From: Phycisphaerae bacterium
Lineage (GTDB): Bacteria > Planctomycetota > Phycisphaerae > UBA1845 > UTPLA1
Length of the DNA stretch: 64,000 nucleotides
NCBI GenBank assembly: GCA_023150615.1
Contig: JAKLKO010000022.1
Location: 1 to 64,000, forward strand
Reading direction: 5' to 3'
Every line of letters begins with the position of its first letter. The first letter of the stretch is position 1. The notes beneath the pieces are model-generated. The model ran no database searches. It was not told the DNA's origin and saw only the letters and a program-made list of their open reading frames with translations. The position numbers were made by a program, and so were the translations under genes. This document shows positions 25,346 through 34,284 of this stretch, in pieces.

Positions 25346-26698
25346 ATGCGAGTCTTGATGCTGGGCTGGGAGTTTCCGCCGTTCATCAGCGGCGGACTGG
25401 GCACGGCGTGCTACGGACTGACGCGCGCGCTCAACGAGATCGGCACGAAGGTCCTGTTCATCCTGCCGCGGCCGGTCGGCGGACGGCGTCCGCAGCACGT
25501 GACGTTGCTGGCGCCGCGCGCGGAGGCCGTGCCATCGGACGCGGCGACGCGCAGCGCGACGGAGTCCATCGTCGCCGTCTGGGAGCACGTCACGCTGCGG
25601 ACGGTTGATGCGAAGTTGTCGCCCTACGCAACGCCGGAACAATATCGAAAGTCCGCTACGGCGACGGGCGTCGCGGCCATCACCGATTACGACGTGATCG
25701 CGCCGGAGTCGGAGGCGGACGGCGTCGCGCCGATCGCCGCGCCGCCGACGGGATCGATCTACTCCGGCGACCTGTTCACGGAAGCGGAGCGCTACGCCTC
25801 GCTGTGCGTCGCCATCGCGCGCAAGGAGGCCTTCGACGTTGTGCACGCCCACGACTGGATGACCTTTCCGGCCGGGATCGCCGTCTCGAACGTGACCGGC
25901 AAGCCGCTGATCGTCCATGTGCATGCGACCGAGTTCGATCGCTCCGGCGAGCACGTCAACCAGCGGATCTACGACGTCGAGCGCCAGGGCATGCACGCCG
26001 CGGCGCGGGTCATTGCCGTCAGTCACCTGACCAAGAACATCATCACCGCGCGCTACGGCGTGCCGGCCGACAAAGTCGAGGTCGTGTACAACGCCATCAG
26101 CGACAACGGCCCGGGCGCGGTGGACATGCCGCCGATCCGGCGCGACGAGAAAATCGTGCTCTTCCTCGGGCGCGTGACGATGCAGAAGGGCCCGGAGTAT
26201 TTCATCGCCGCGGCCCGCAAGGTGCTCTCGGTGATGGAAAACGTCCGCTTCGTGATGGCCGGCACGGGCGACATGATCCACCGCACGATCGAGCTGGCGG
26301 CCGAGATGGGCATCGGCCACAAGGTGCTGTTCACGGGGTTCCTGCGCGGCGATGACGTGGCGCGGGTCTTCAAGATGGCCAACCTGTACGTCATGCCTTC
26401 CGTCAGCGAGCCGTTCGGCATCGCGCCGCTCGAGGCGCTCTCGCACGGCGTTCCGGTGATCATCAGCAAGCAGAGCGGCGTCGCCGAGGTGCTGACGCAC
26501 GCGCTGAAGGTCGACTTCTGGGACATCGACGAGATGGCCAACAAGATCATCTCGGTCCTGCGGCATCCGCCGCTGCATGCAGCGCTGCGCGATCACGGCA
26601 GCTTCGAAATTCGCAAGCTGAAATGGCGCGACTCGGCCGAACGCTGCGTGCAGCTCTATGAGGAAGCGCGCGCACGGCACGCGACGACGCGTCGATGA
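25346..26698 (+). CDS. GT4-family glycosyltransferase (glycogen/starch-synthase-like N-terminus)
   Basis: A 450-residue GT-B glycosyltransferase. It begins L-G-W-E-F-P-P-F-I-S-G-G-L-G-T, the donor-loop region of GT4/GT5 enzymes, and contains H-A-H-D-W, H-V-H-A-T-E and the EX7E motif E-P-F-G-I-A-P-L-E (about residue 354). ATG 25346 fits the conserved start; a frame open to GTG 25151 would add 65 basic, low-complexity residues and is less likely. It overlaps the prenyltransferase by 4 bases (ATGA). Donor sugar unknown; glycogen or surface polysaccharide are possible. Confidence 0.88.
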   Translation: MRVLMLGWEFPPFISGGLGTACYGLTRALNEIGTKVLFILPRPVGGRRPQHVTLLAPRAEAVPSDAATRSATESIVAVWEHVTLRTVDAKLSPYATPEQYRKSATATGVAAITDYDVIAPESEADGVAPIAAPPTGSIYSGDLFTEAERYASLCVAIARKEAFDVVHAHDWMTFPAGIAVSNVTGKPLIVHVHATEFDRSGEHVNQRIYDVERQGMHAAARVIAVSHLTKNIITARYGVPADKVEVVYNAISDNGPGAVDMPPIRRDEKIVLFLGRVTMQKGPEYFIAAARKVLSVMENVRFVMAGTGDMIHRTIELAAEMGIGHKVLFTGFLRGDDVARVFKMANLYVMPSVSEPFGIAPLEALSHGVPVIISKQSGVAEVLTHALKVDFWDIDEMANKIISVLRHPPLHAALRDHGSFEIRKLKWRDSAERCVQLYEEARARHATTRR

Positions 26699-27588
26699 GC
26701 CTCTGGAAGACCACGCGTACCTGGGGAGAGATGATCAAGTTCTCGCACTCGATCTTCGCGCTGCCCTTCGCGCTCATCGCGCTGATGTGGGCCGGCGCGA
26801 CGCTGCCCGCGGGCCGGCCGGCGGTCGGTCAGATCGCGCTCGTCATCACGTGCATGGTCGCAGCCCGAAGCTTCGCGATGACCTTCAATCGCATTGTCGA
26901 CGCGGCGATCGACGCGCGCAATCCGCGGACCGCCGGCCGTGCGCTGCCCGCCGAGCGGATCTCGCGCGGCCAGGCGTGGGCCTTCCTGATCGCCTGCGGC
27001 GCGGCGTTCCTGACCGGCTGCGGCGGGTTTCTCGCGTACGAGAACCCGTGGCCGATGCGGCTCGGCGGGCCTGTGCTCGCGGCGCTGGCCGGATACTCGT
27101 ACACGAAGCGCTTCACGTCGCTTTCGCATTTCGTCCTTGGCGGTGCGATCGCGCTGGCGCCGACGGCAACGTGGATTGCCATCAACCCCGCGACGCTCGG
27201 CTGGCCCGTCGTCATGCTTACCGGCGCGGTCGCGCTCTGGATCGCGGGCTTCGACATCCTCTACGCCTGTCAGGACATCGAGTTTGACCGGCGCGAGGGG
27301 TTGTTCAGCCTGCCGGCGCGGATCGGACCGGCCGCAGCGCTGTGGTGCTCGCGAGCCAGTCACGCCGGGACCATCGCGCTGCTGGTGGCGGTCGGCCGTT
27401 GGATGGACCGGGGACCGGCCTATTGGGTAGGGACCGGGATCGTCGCGCTGCTTCTGATCTTCGAACAGCGGCTCGTTCGGCCGAACGATTTCTCAAAGAT
27501 CACCCTGGCGTTCTTCACGGTGAACGGCGTCGTCAGCGTCGTGTTCGCATTGGCGGTGTTCGCCGATCTGTGGCTCGCGCAGCGGTGA
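26695..27588 (+). CDS. UbiA-family prenyltransferase, MqnP-like
   Basis: A 297-residue membrane protein with eight or nine helices. The first prenyl-diphosphate motif N-R-I-V-D-A-A-I-D (residues 65-73) and the second D-I-L-Y-A-C-Q-D-I-E-F-D (about 185-196) are both intact. The YACQDIEFD form and length match the 4-hydroxybenzoate polyprenyltransferase-like proteins thought to act in futalosine-route menaquinone synthesis (MqnP). No other mqn or men gene is present here, so quinone type is inference. Its ATG overlaps the GT4 stop codon. Confidence 0.88.
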   Translation: MSLWKTTRTWGEMIKFSHSIFALPFALIALMWAGATLPAGRPAVGQIALVITCMVAARSFAMTFNRIVDAAIDARNPRTAGRALPAERISRGQAWAFLIACGAAFLTGCGGFLAYENPWPMRLGGPVLAALAGYSYTKRFTSLSHFVLGGAIALAPTATWIAINPATLGWPVVMLTGAVALWIAGFDILYACQDIEFDRREGLFSLPARIGPAAALWCSRASHAGTIALLVAVGRWMDRGPAYWVGTGIVALLLIFEQRLVRPNDFSKITLAFFTVNGVVSVVFALAVFADLWLAQR

Positions 27589-27722
27589 ACGCCGCGGGGG
27601 CAAATCATCAACCGTAGCAGCACCACGCGGACGTGGGTCGTACCTCGTTCGCGCGTTATGAGACGTTCGCCCGCTGGATCGTGCGTTCTGGCAGCCATTT
27701 GTCCCAACATCGTCTGTGAGAA

Positions 27723-27751
27723 TTGATCGGCCCAAGACCCGCCGGTATAGT
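27723..27751 (+). promoter_or_regulatory. strong putative promoter directly before a start codon
   Basis: TTGATC (27723-27728), a 17-base spacer and TATAGT (27746-27751). The predicted transcript start (27758-27759) coincides with the ATG at 27759, so a leaderless message is likely. Confidence 0.6.
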
Positions 27752-27758
27752 CACTCGC

Positions 27759-28202
27759 ATGACTTCCGGCGGACAGGTCCGAATCTGGCGATGTGCGGCG
27801 TACGCGGTCGTGGTCGGCCTGATGGCGTCGTTTGCATCCACCGCCGCTTCCGCACGCGCCGCCAACCGCGCCGACGAAGTCGGCAATGGCCGCTCGGCGG
27901 TTCCGTCGATACCCTCGAAGCCGCAGCCGCCGTGCGGCGGGGAATCGGGATCGAAAGACAAGTCTCCGGCATCGCGTTCGACGCCTGCGCCGAGCGGCGC
28001 GGTGCTCGCGGCGCCGTCGGTTACCGGTGGACAGAAGGGCCTGGGAGCGCCGGATGGCGCAGCGGACGCCCTGATTTCATCTCACGGACAATTGCGGCCT
28101 GCGGGCGGCGCGGCCCGCGGTATCGTGTGCGATCCGGCCGATCCCATTCGGCCGCGTCTGCATCGTCCAGCTCATTTCGCACACGCGCCGCCGGCGTGCT
28201 GA
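27759..28202 (+). CDS. small secreted protein of unknown function
   Basis: A 147-residue candidate with a signal peptide (hydrophobic A-Y-A-V-V-V-G-L-M-A-S-F-A-S-T-A-A-S-A-R-A, about residues 12-32), then a Pro/Ser/Gly-rich low-complexity part. No homologue is recognised. Support comes from the promoter whose expected start site is at the ATG and from the clean signal peptide; the low-complexity body and absence of a known family keep confidence moderate. The 168 bases after it lead to secDF. Confidence 0.42.
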   Translation: MTSGGQVRIWRCAAYAVVVGLMASFASTAASARAANRADEVGNGRSAVPSIPSKPQPPCGGESGSKDKSPASRSTPAPSGAVLAAPSVTGGQKGLGAPDGAADALISSHGQLRPAGGAARGIVCDPADPIRPRLHRPAHFAHAPPAC

Positions 28203-28369
28203 TCCGTTCGTTCTGGCGATCGGGCTGCTACGCCTCCGGGCGCTGCGGCGCGGCGTGTTGAACCGGCAGCGGCGTTTTCTCTTGGACAGTGCGAAACTGA
28301 ATTCGGCAAGCGGCGGCGGCCGTTCTTCGGCGCCGTTGGATCGACGTTGATAAACACACAGGTGCGGTA

Positions 28370-31300
28370 ATGAACGAACGTGACATGTGGTGGAAGGTCG
28401 GCGTGGTCGGCGTGGTGGCGGCGATCGGGTACTTCGTCTGCTTCCCGCTCGAAGAGAAGCTGAAGTTCGGCATCGACCTCTACGGCGGCTACAGCCTGCT
28501 CTACGAGATCGACGACGTCGGCCTCGACGCCGAGCAGAAGCGCGATCTGGCGGAGCGCGTGATGAAGGTGCTTCAGGAGCGCGTCGATCCGGACGGCGTG
28601 ATGAACCTGGTCTGGCGGCCGGTCGGAACGAACCGACTCGAGATCCAGATGCCGCGCCCGTCGGAAGTCGTGATCCAGTACCGCAAGGAATACGACCAGA
28701 TCCAGGGCGAGCTGAAGGCGGCCAACCTGAAGCGCAGCGAGCTGCTGCTGGCGCTGGCCCGGCCGGCGTCGGAGCGTGCCGCGGCGCTCTCGGCGTTGGA
28801 GCGGGGCATCTCGTCGCGAAAGAAGCTGCTCGAGGAGTTGACGGCGATCCAGGTGCAGATCGACGAGGCCCGCACGGCGAAGGACAACGACCGGCTCAGC
28901 ACGGCCGAGGATGAGCTGGAACAGAAGATCAACGCGCTGATGGCGACGAACGTGGAATTCGGCCGGCTGCAGGTGGCGCTGGAATCCGCGCCGGGGTCGA
29001 AGTTCCGGCGCGAGGAGCTTGAGCAGATCAAGAAGGCGGTGCCGGAGCAGGCCGATCGCATCACGCGCCTCGTCGACGCGCACGACCGCTGGCGACAGAA
29101 GCGCGGCCGCGGCGGCACGCTCGACGATCCGGCCGACTTGCAGCGACTGCTGCGCGGCGCGGGCGTGCTCGACTTCCGCATCCTCGCGGAGAACGATCCG
29201 GCCGAACCGAACAAGTTCGACACATATCGCGCGAACCTCAAGCAGTACGGACCGCGTCCGCGACCGGGCGAGGAGACGTTCGAGTGGTTCGAGATCGAGA
29301 AGCCGCGAGAGTTCTTCAAGCTCGAAAAGGACTTCGAGAAGCACTTCGAGCGAATCAAGGCCACGCAGCGCTTCGTCACGGAGCAGTACGGCGAGAGGTA
29401 CTACGTGCTCGCCTACCTGACGTCCAACAAGACGCTGACCCATCGACCGGGCGAGCAGGACTGGCAGCTCAAGCGCGCCGGCGCGACCCGCGATGAGCAG
29501 GGCAGTCCGGCCGTGTCGTTCGAATTGGACGAACGCGGCGGGGCGAAGTTCGACTCGCTGACGCGGCAGAACAAAGGCAAGCTGCTGTGCATCTTCCTTG
29601 ATGACAAGGCCGTGTCGGCGGCGACGATTCAGGACGTGATCCGCACGCGCGGCATCATTCACGGCAGCTTCACGCAGCAGGAAGTGCTCGAGCTGGTGAA
29701 GAAGCTGAACGCGGGCAGTCTGCCGAGCAAGCTGAAGGATCCGCCGATCAGCGTCCGCGCCGTCGGTCCGAGCCTCGGGCAGGCGAATCGCGAGGCGGGG
29801 ATGCGGTCGGCGATCTACGGCTCGATCGCGGTCGTCGCGTTCTCGGTCATCTACTACCTTTACGTGGGAATCATCGCGGTCATCGCGCTGGCGATGAACA
29901 TGCTTCTGACGCTTGCTGTGCTCGCGGCGCTTGGCGCGACGCTGACGCTGCCCGGCGTGGCGGGCCTGGTGCTGTCGGTCGGGATGGCCGTCGACGCGAA
30001 CATCCTCATCAACGAACGCATCCGCGAAGAGCTGGGCAAAGGCACGGGCCTGCGAATGGCGATCCGGCTCGGCTACGCACGGGCATTTGCGGCGATTCTC
30101 GACTCGAACCTGACGACGTTCATCACAAGCGTCATCCTCTACCTCATTGCAAGCGAGGAGATTCGCGGATTCGGTCTGACGCTGGCGGCCGGCGTGGCGA
30201 TCAACCTGCTCACGGCCGTGTTCATGACGCGGCTGTTCTTCGAGTTCATGTCCCTGCCGCGCGTTCCGCGGGAGCTGGCGTCGTACCCGATGCTCGCGGC
30301 AATCGGCTCCGCCGCGGTGGGCGGCGCGTGGTGGGCGGTGGCGCATCAGTTCGTCGCGCCGGAGAACCGCCCGCACTCGGGCGCCATCGGGTTCGGGCAA
30401 CTGCTCGTGGGCATCGGCGCGTTCGTCGCCGGCGTCTGCGTGTTGATGTGGATCGCCCGCGCGATCCACCGTGCGTTCCAGGGCGGGAGCACCGGACGCC
30501 TGCCGATGATGAAGATCGTCGGCGTGCCGAGTATCGACTGGTACGGCATTCGAAGGGTCTTCTACGTCGTGTCGGCCGTGCTGACGATCGGCGGACTGGC
30601 GCTGTTCATGTCGCGCGAGCCGCAGAAGCTGTACGACATCGAGTTCCTCGGCGGAACGGCGGCGCAGATCGACCTCAAGGTGCCGGGATCGGTTGACGAG
30701 GCGGGGATTTCGCAGCGTCTGGGCAGGAGTGCCGACGAATTGCGGAAGATGGCGGACGCCATCGCCGGCCGATCGACCATCGTCGCGAAGGACAACGAAT
30801 GCACCGTGACCGTACCCGACGTACCGGCGGACCGGATGCGGGAATTCGTCCAGGCGGCCATCGGCAACTGGCTCGCGCCGCGCGGCGTGCGAGAGTCCGG
30901 CCCCGATCAACTCGTCCTGACCGGACACCCGGATCTGCAAGTGGGTCTCGAACCGAATGCGACCGCGGAATCGACGGCCGGAAAGCGCGGGATTCGGCGC
31001 GGCATCCAGGAAGACGTCGCGGCCTACGTGCGTCTGGCGGCCGATGCGCTGGCCGATGCCCAGATTCAGGCCGTGGAGTCGCTCGACGCTGCAGCGCCGA
31101 AGGGCGGGTCGTACGAGATCGTCAGCCGCGTAACGAGCAAGGAGATCGTGGTGTCGGCGATCCTGTCGAGCATGAGCGATCTGGTGAACATCGCGCCCGC
31201 GCTGACGTTCGAGTTCATGAAGAACGGGCGGATGAACAACGCCGAGTACTTCCCCGTGACGGACGCGAACCTCGCGAGCGTGGTCGGCGATCCATCGCTC

Positions 31301-32218
31301 GTGGCCGACCTGTCCGCGTGGCGCGGCGGCGTGGTGATGGTGCTGAACGACGTAAGTCCGCCGCAATCGCCGGAGGGCATGCACCGGCGGCTGAAGGACA
31401 TGCGCTTGCAGCCGGGCTACGAGCAGTTCGGCTGGCGCGATTCGGCCGTGATCGGCCTGACGCGCGCGGCGTCGGGCGGCGACGTGTACACGCGCGTGGC
31501 CGTCGTGGCGTTGGATGAGAACTTCCCGTACGACGAGGCGGCGCCGGACGCGTGGCGCTCGCGCCTCGCCGAACCGGAGGTGAAGCTGACGCGCGATGCG
31601 CTCGAGCGCCAGACGTCGCTCAGCAAGATCACGCAGTTCGCGCCGCAGGTCGCGCAGGAAGCGAAGACGAAGGCATACATCGCGCTGGTCGTGTCGTGGC
31701 TCGCGATCATCCTCTACGTCTGGTTCCGGTTCGGCAGCGTAAGCTGGGGCACGGCCGCGGTCGCGGGTCTGATTCACGACGTGCTCGTCGCGCTCGGGGC
31801 CGTGGCGGCGTCGTTCTACATCGCGAAGTGGCCGATCGGCCAGTGGCTGCTCATCGAGGGATTCCGCATTGACCTGGCCCTCGTCGCGGCGATGCTGACA
31901 GTCGTCGGCTACTCGGTCAACGATTCGATTGTCGTCTTCGACCGCATCCGCGAGAACCGCGGGAAACTGAAGGAGATCACGCCGCGGCTGGTGACCGACA
32001 GCATCAACCAGACGCTGTCACGAACGATCCTGACGTCGTTGACCGTCATTGCGGTCATCATTATCATGTACGTGTTCGGCGGGCGCGGCATTCACGGGTT
32101 CATGTACGCGATGCTCGTCGGTATCCTGATCGGTTCGTACAGCTCGGTCTTTGTCGCAACCCCGCTGCTCGTGGCTATGCAACGCTGGCTGACCAGCGAG
32201 GCGCGTCCGGCGTCCTGA
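28370..32218 (+). CDS. secDF: fused protein translocase subunit SecDF
   Basis: A 1282-residue SecD-SecF fusion, part of the proton-driven export motor attached to SecYEG. SecD half: G-I-D-L-Y-G-G (34-40) in the first helix-linked motif and six membrane helices around residues 480-690. SecF half: Y-D-I-E-F-L-G-G-T (about 755-763) and its six helices near the C terminus (to about 1265). Residues 101-255 are a long charged coiled-coil-like insert within the periplasmic P1 domain. Fused SecDF is common, but this insert makes it much longer than usual (about 740 in Bacillus). A planctomycete trait by my recollection. Confidence 0.95.
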   Translation: MNERDMWWKVGVVGVVAAIGYFVCFPLEEKLKFGIDLYGGYSLLYEIDDVGLDAEQKRDLAERVMKVLQERVDPDGVMNLVWRPVGTNRLEIQMPRPSEVVIQYRKEYDQIQGELKAANLKRSELLLALARPASERAAALSALERGISSRKKLLEELTAIQVQIDEARTAKDNDRLSTAEDELEQKINALMATNVEFGRLQVALESAPGSKFRREELEQIKKAVPEQADRITRLVDAHDRWRQKRGRGGTLDDPADLQRLLRGAGVLDFRILAENDPAEPNKFDTYRANLKQYGPRPRPGEETFEWFEIEKPREFFKLEKDFEKHFERIKATQRFVTEQYGERYYVLAYLTSNKTLTHRPGEQDWQLKRAGATRDEQGSPAVSFELDERGGAKFDSLTRQNKGKLLCIFLDDKAVSAATIQDVIRTRGIIHGSFTQQEVLELVKKLNAGSLPSKLKDPPISVRAVGPSLGQANREAGMRSAIYGSIAVVAFSVIYYLYVGIIAVIALAMNMLLTLAVLAALGATLTLPGVAGLVLSVGMAVDANILINERIREELGKGTGLRMAIRLGYARAFAAILDSNLTTFITSVILYLIASEEIRGFGLTLAAGVAINLLTAVFMTRLFFEFMSLPRVPRELASYPMLAAIGSAAVGGAWWAVAHQFVAPENRPHSGAIGFGQLLVGIGAFVAGVCVLMWIARAIHRAFQGGSTGRLPMMKIVGVPSIDWYGIRRVFYVVSAVLTIGGLALFMSREPQKLYDIEFLGGTAAQIDLKVPGSVDEAGISQRLGRSADELRKMADAIAGRSTIVAKDNECTVTVPDVPADRMREFVQAAIGNWLAPRGVRESGPDQLVLTGHPDLQVGLEPNATAESTAGKRGIRRGIQEDVAAYVRLAADALADAQIQAVESLDAAAPKGGSYEIVSRVTSKEIVVSAILSSMSDLVNIAPALTFEFMKNGRMNNAEYFPVTDANLASVVGDPSLVADLSAWRGGVVMVLNDVSPPQSPEGMHRRLKDMRLQPGYEQFGWRDSAVIGLTRAASGGDVYTRVAVVALDENFPYDEAAPDAWRSRLAEPEVKLTRDALERQTSLSKITQFAPQVAQEAKTKAYIALVVSWLAIILYVWFRFGSVSWGTAAVAGLIHDVLVALGAVAASFYIAKWPIGQWLLIEGFRIDLALVAAMLTVVGYSVNDSIVVFDRIRENRGKLKEITPRLVTDSINQTLSRTILTSLTVIAVIIIMYVFGGRGIHGFMYAMLVGILIGSYSSVFVATPLLVAMQRWLTSEARPAS

Positions 32219-32253
32219 GTGGCGGGTCAGCCCGCTCGGCCACGGAGGGTCTG

Positions 32254-33309
32254 ATGCGGACGGAAACGAAAATCGGGATCGTCGTCGGCTTGGCCGTCGT
32301 CGTCGTGGCGAGCGTCTATTTCTTTCGCTCGCCGGACGACGATTCGGACCTCATTGTTCAGCTCACGCCCGCTGTGACGTCGGAGAAACTGGCGATCCCC
32401 TCGCCGATCGACGGCGCCGCGGGTGCGAAGTCCGCGCAGCGCGCCGATCGATCCGCCACCGAACGCACCGCCGGCGGCGCAGCGCCCGGCACGCCGTCGC
32501 CCGCCGTGCCGCGACCGTACCTCACGTCGCCGCGGCCGACGCCCGCGCCGATTACCCGAACGCCCTCCCGGCCGGGTTCAACGCCGGCTCTGGCCTCGAC
32601 CGAGCGCACCACTCCGTCGGGTGCTTCATCCCCGAATGGGCGCGTTGCGTTGCCGCCGGCCGTGACTGGGCAGTTGCCCGGCACGCCGCTGCGGACCAGC
32701 GCGTCCGACGCCCTGCGGGATGCGACCCGGCCGGAGCCGACACCGGGTGATTCGCCGCCGACCTTGTCGCGGACAGCCGGCCCGGCGATCGGCGCGCTGA
32801 CGCCGCCCGACGCGGTGACGACGATCACTCGCGGCGCTCTTTCGCCCGCAGGAGATTCCGGCGTCGCATCGGGCACGCCAGGCGCGTCGTGGCCGCGAAC
32901 GTATGTCGTACGCTCGGGAGACACGCTGTATCGCATTGCGAGCGAAGCATACGGCGACGCCGCAAAGATCGAGCTGATCCGCCGCGCAAACACGGCGCTG
33001 AGTGATCCGCGTCGCATGCGCGTCGGGATGAAGCTGACGCTGCCGGATCCGTCGGACGCATCGGCCGGTCGCACTACGGCCGTCTCGCCGCCGGCTGCTC
33101 CGTCGCCGCGCGGTGTCGTCGCCGATGGCGGCGGATCGAACCGCACCTACATCGTGCGCTCGGGTGATTCGCTTTCATCCATCGCCGACGCGCAGCTCGG
33201 ACAATCCGGCCGCTGGCGCGAGCTCCTGCAACTGAACCGCCGCCTGCTTCAGAACGATCCGCGACGACTTCAGCCCGGAATGACGCTCATTCTGCCGTCC
33301 GGGCCGTAA
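32254..33309 (+). CDS. membrane-anchored protein with two LysM domains
   Basis: A 351-residue protein. An N-terminal membrane segment (about residues 7-24) may anchor it. A Pro/Thr/Ser-rich linker (about 50-210) leads to two LysM modules: Y-V-V-R-S-G-D-T-L-Y (from about 216) and Y-I-V-R-S-G-D-S-L-S (from about 297), both ending near G-M-K-L-T-L-P or G-M-T-L-I-L-P. LysM binds peptidoglycan or chitin-like glycans, so it probably sits in the periplasm on cell wall material. It starts 35 bases after secDF; co-transcription is likely. Confidence 0.9.
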   Translation: MRTETKIGIVVGLAVVVVASVYFFRSPDDDSDLIVQLTPAVTSEKLAIPSPIDGAAGAKSAQRADRSATERTAGGAAPGTPSPAVPRPYLTSPRPTPAPITRTPSRPGSTPALASTERTTPSGASSPNGRVALPPAVTGQLPGTPLRTSASDALRDATRPEPTPGDSPPTLSRTAGPAIGALTPPDAVTTITRGALSPAGDSGVASGTPGASWPRTYVVRSGDTLYRIASEAYGDAAKIELIRRANTALSDPRRMRVGMKLTLPDPSDASAGRTTAVSPPAAPSPRGVVADGGGSNRTYIVRSGDSLSSIADAQLGQSGRWRELLQLNRRLLQNDPRRLQPGMTLILPSGP

Positions 33310-33333
33310 CTGCGCCGCGATCCAGTCGACGGG

Positions 33334-34284
33334 GTGGTTTGTGCGAGGCGGCACATCGACGCGTCGGCCCGAGGCGTGATCCGCATCGGACATTCCGGCT
33401 GGAGCTACCCGGACTGGACCGGAATCGTCTATCCGCGCGCGGCGCGGGCGCGCTTGGATGCCTTGTCGTACCTGTCGCGCTACTTCAACGCGCTGGAGAT
33501 CAACACGTCGCACTACCAGCCGCTCGCGCCGCAGACGGCGGAGCGCTGGCTGCGTCGCGTGGCCGACGCGCCGGATTTTCGATTTACCGCCAAGCTCTGG
33601 CGGCAGTTCACGCACGCCGATCCGAAGGCGATCACGCCGGCGGATTGGAAGCTGCATGTGCAGCTCGTGCGGCAGGGGATGAACGTGCTCGCGTCCGGCG
33701 GTCGACTCGCCTGCCTTCTGATGCAGTTTCCGTGGTCGTTCCGGCAGGGGCCGCCGGGATGGGAGCGCATCGCGCGGCTCGCGGAGTCATTCCGCGATTA
33801 TCCGCTCGCGATCGAGCTCCGGCACGCAAGCTGGGATGACGCGGAGGCGCGATCGAGACTGAAGGCCCTGGGCATCGCGCTGTGCAACATCGACCAGCCG
33901 CCACTGCACGAGTGCCTGCGCCCCGCCGACCACGTCACCGCGCCGATCGGGTACGTCCGCCTCCACGGGCGACGGGTCGATACGTGGTTTGCGCCGAACG
34001 TCCCCGTCTACATGCGCTACGACTACCTCTACTCGCCGGTGGAGTTGAGCGAGTGGGTCCCGCGGATCCGCGCGATAGCCGAACGCGCGGAATCGGTCTT
34101 CGTCTTCGCGAACAACCACTATCGCGGGCAGGGCCCGGCGAACGCGTTCCAGTTGCAGGCAATGTTGTCGGGCTCGAAGGTCCGCGTCCCGCCGCGGCTC
34201 CTGTCGATTTATCCATCGCTGCGAGAGTATGCCGACGCCGAACCGGAACCGGATGGACAGGGCCGGCTATTCGATGACCAGTGA
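33334..34284 (+). CDS. DUF72 (YecE-like) protein
   Basis: A 316-residue protein of the DUF72/YecE TIM-barrel family. It opens I-R-I-G-H-S-G-W-S-Y-P-D-W and contains N-A-L-E-I-N-T-S-H-Y, F-R-F-T-A-K, the R-L-H-G-R motif and F-A-N-N-H-Y near the end, all typical family blocks. The biochemical role of DUF72 is not established. The start is a GTG at 33334. Its 3' end overlaps the convergent GT-C gene by 18 bases. Confidence 0.9.
   Translation: MVCARRHIDASARGVIRIGHSGWSYPDWTGIVYPRAARARLDALSYLSRYFNALEINTSHYQPLAPQTAERWLRRVADAPDFRFTAKLWRQFTHADPKAITPADWKLHVQLVRQGMNVLASGGRLACLLMQFPWSFRQGPPGWERIARLAESFRDYPLAIELRHASWDDAEARSRLKALGIALCNIDQPPLHECLRPADHVTAPIGYVRLHGRRVDTWFAPNVPVYMRYDYLYSPVELSEWVPRIRAIAERAESVFVFANNHYRGQGPANAFQLQAMLSGSKVRVPPRLLSIYPSLREYADAEPEPDGQGRLFDDQ

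Noticed and set aside
28172..31777. 1201-residue minus-strand frame across secDF
   Set aside because: It is antisense to secDF; the composition is rich in Arg, His and Ala and has no motifs, which is usual for shadow frames at this GC.
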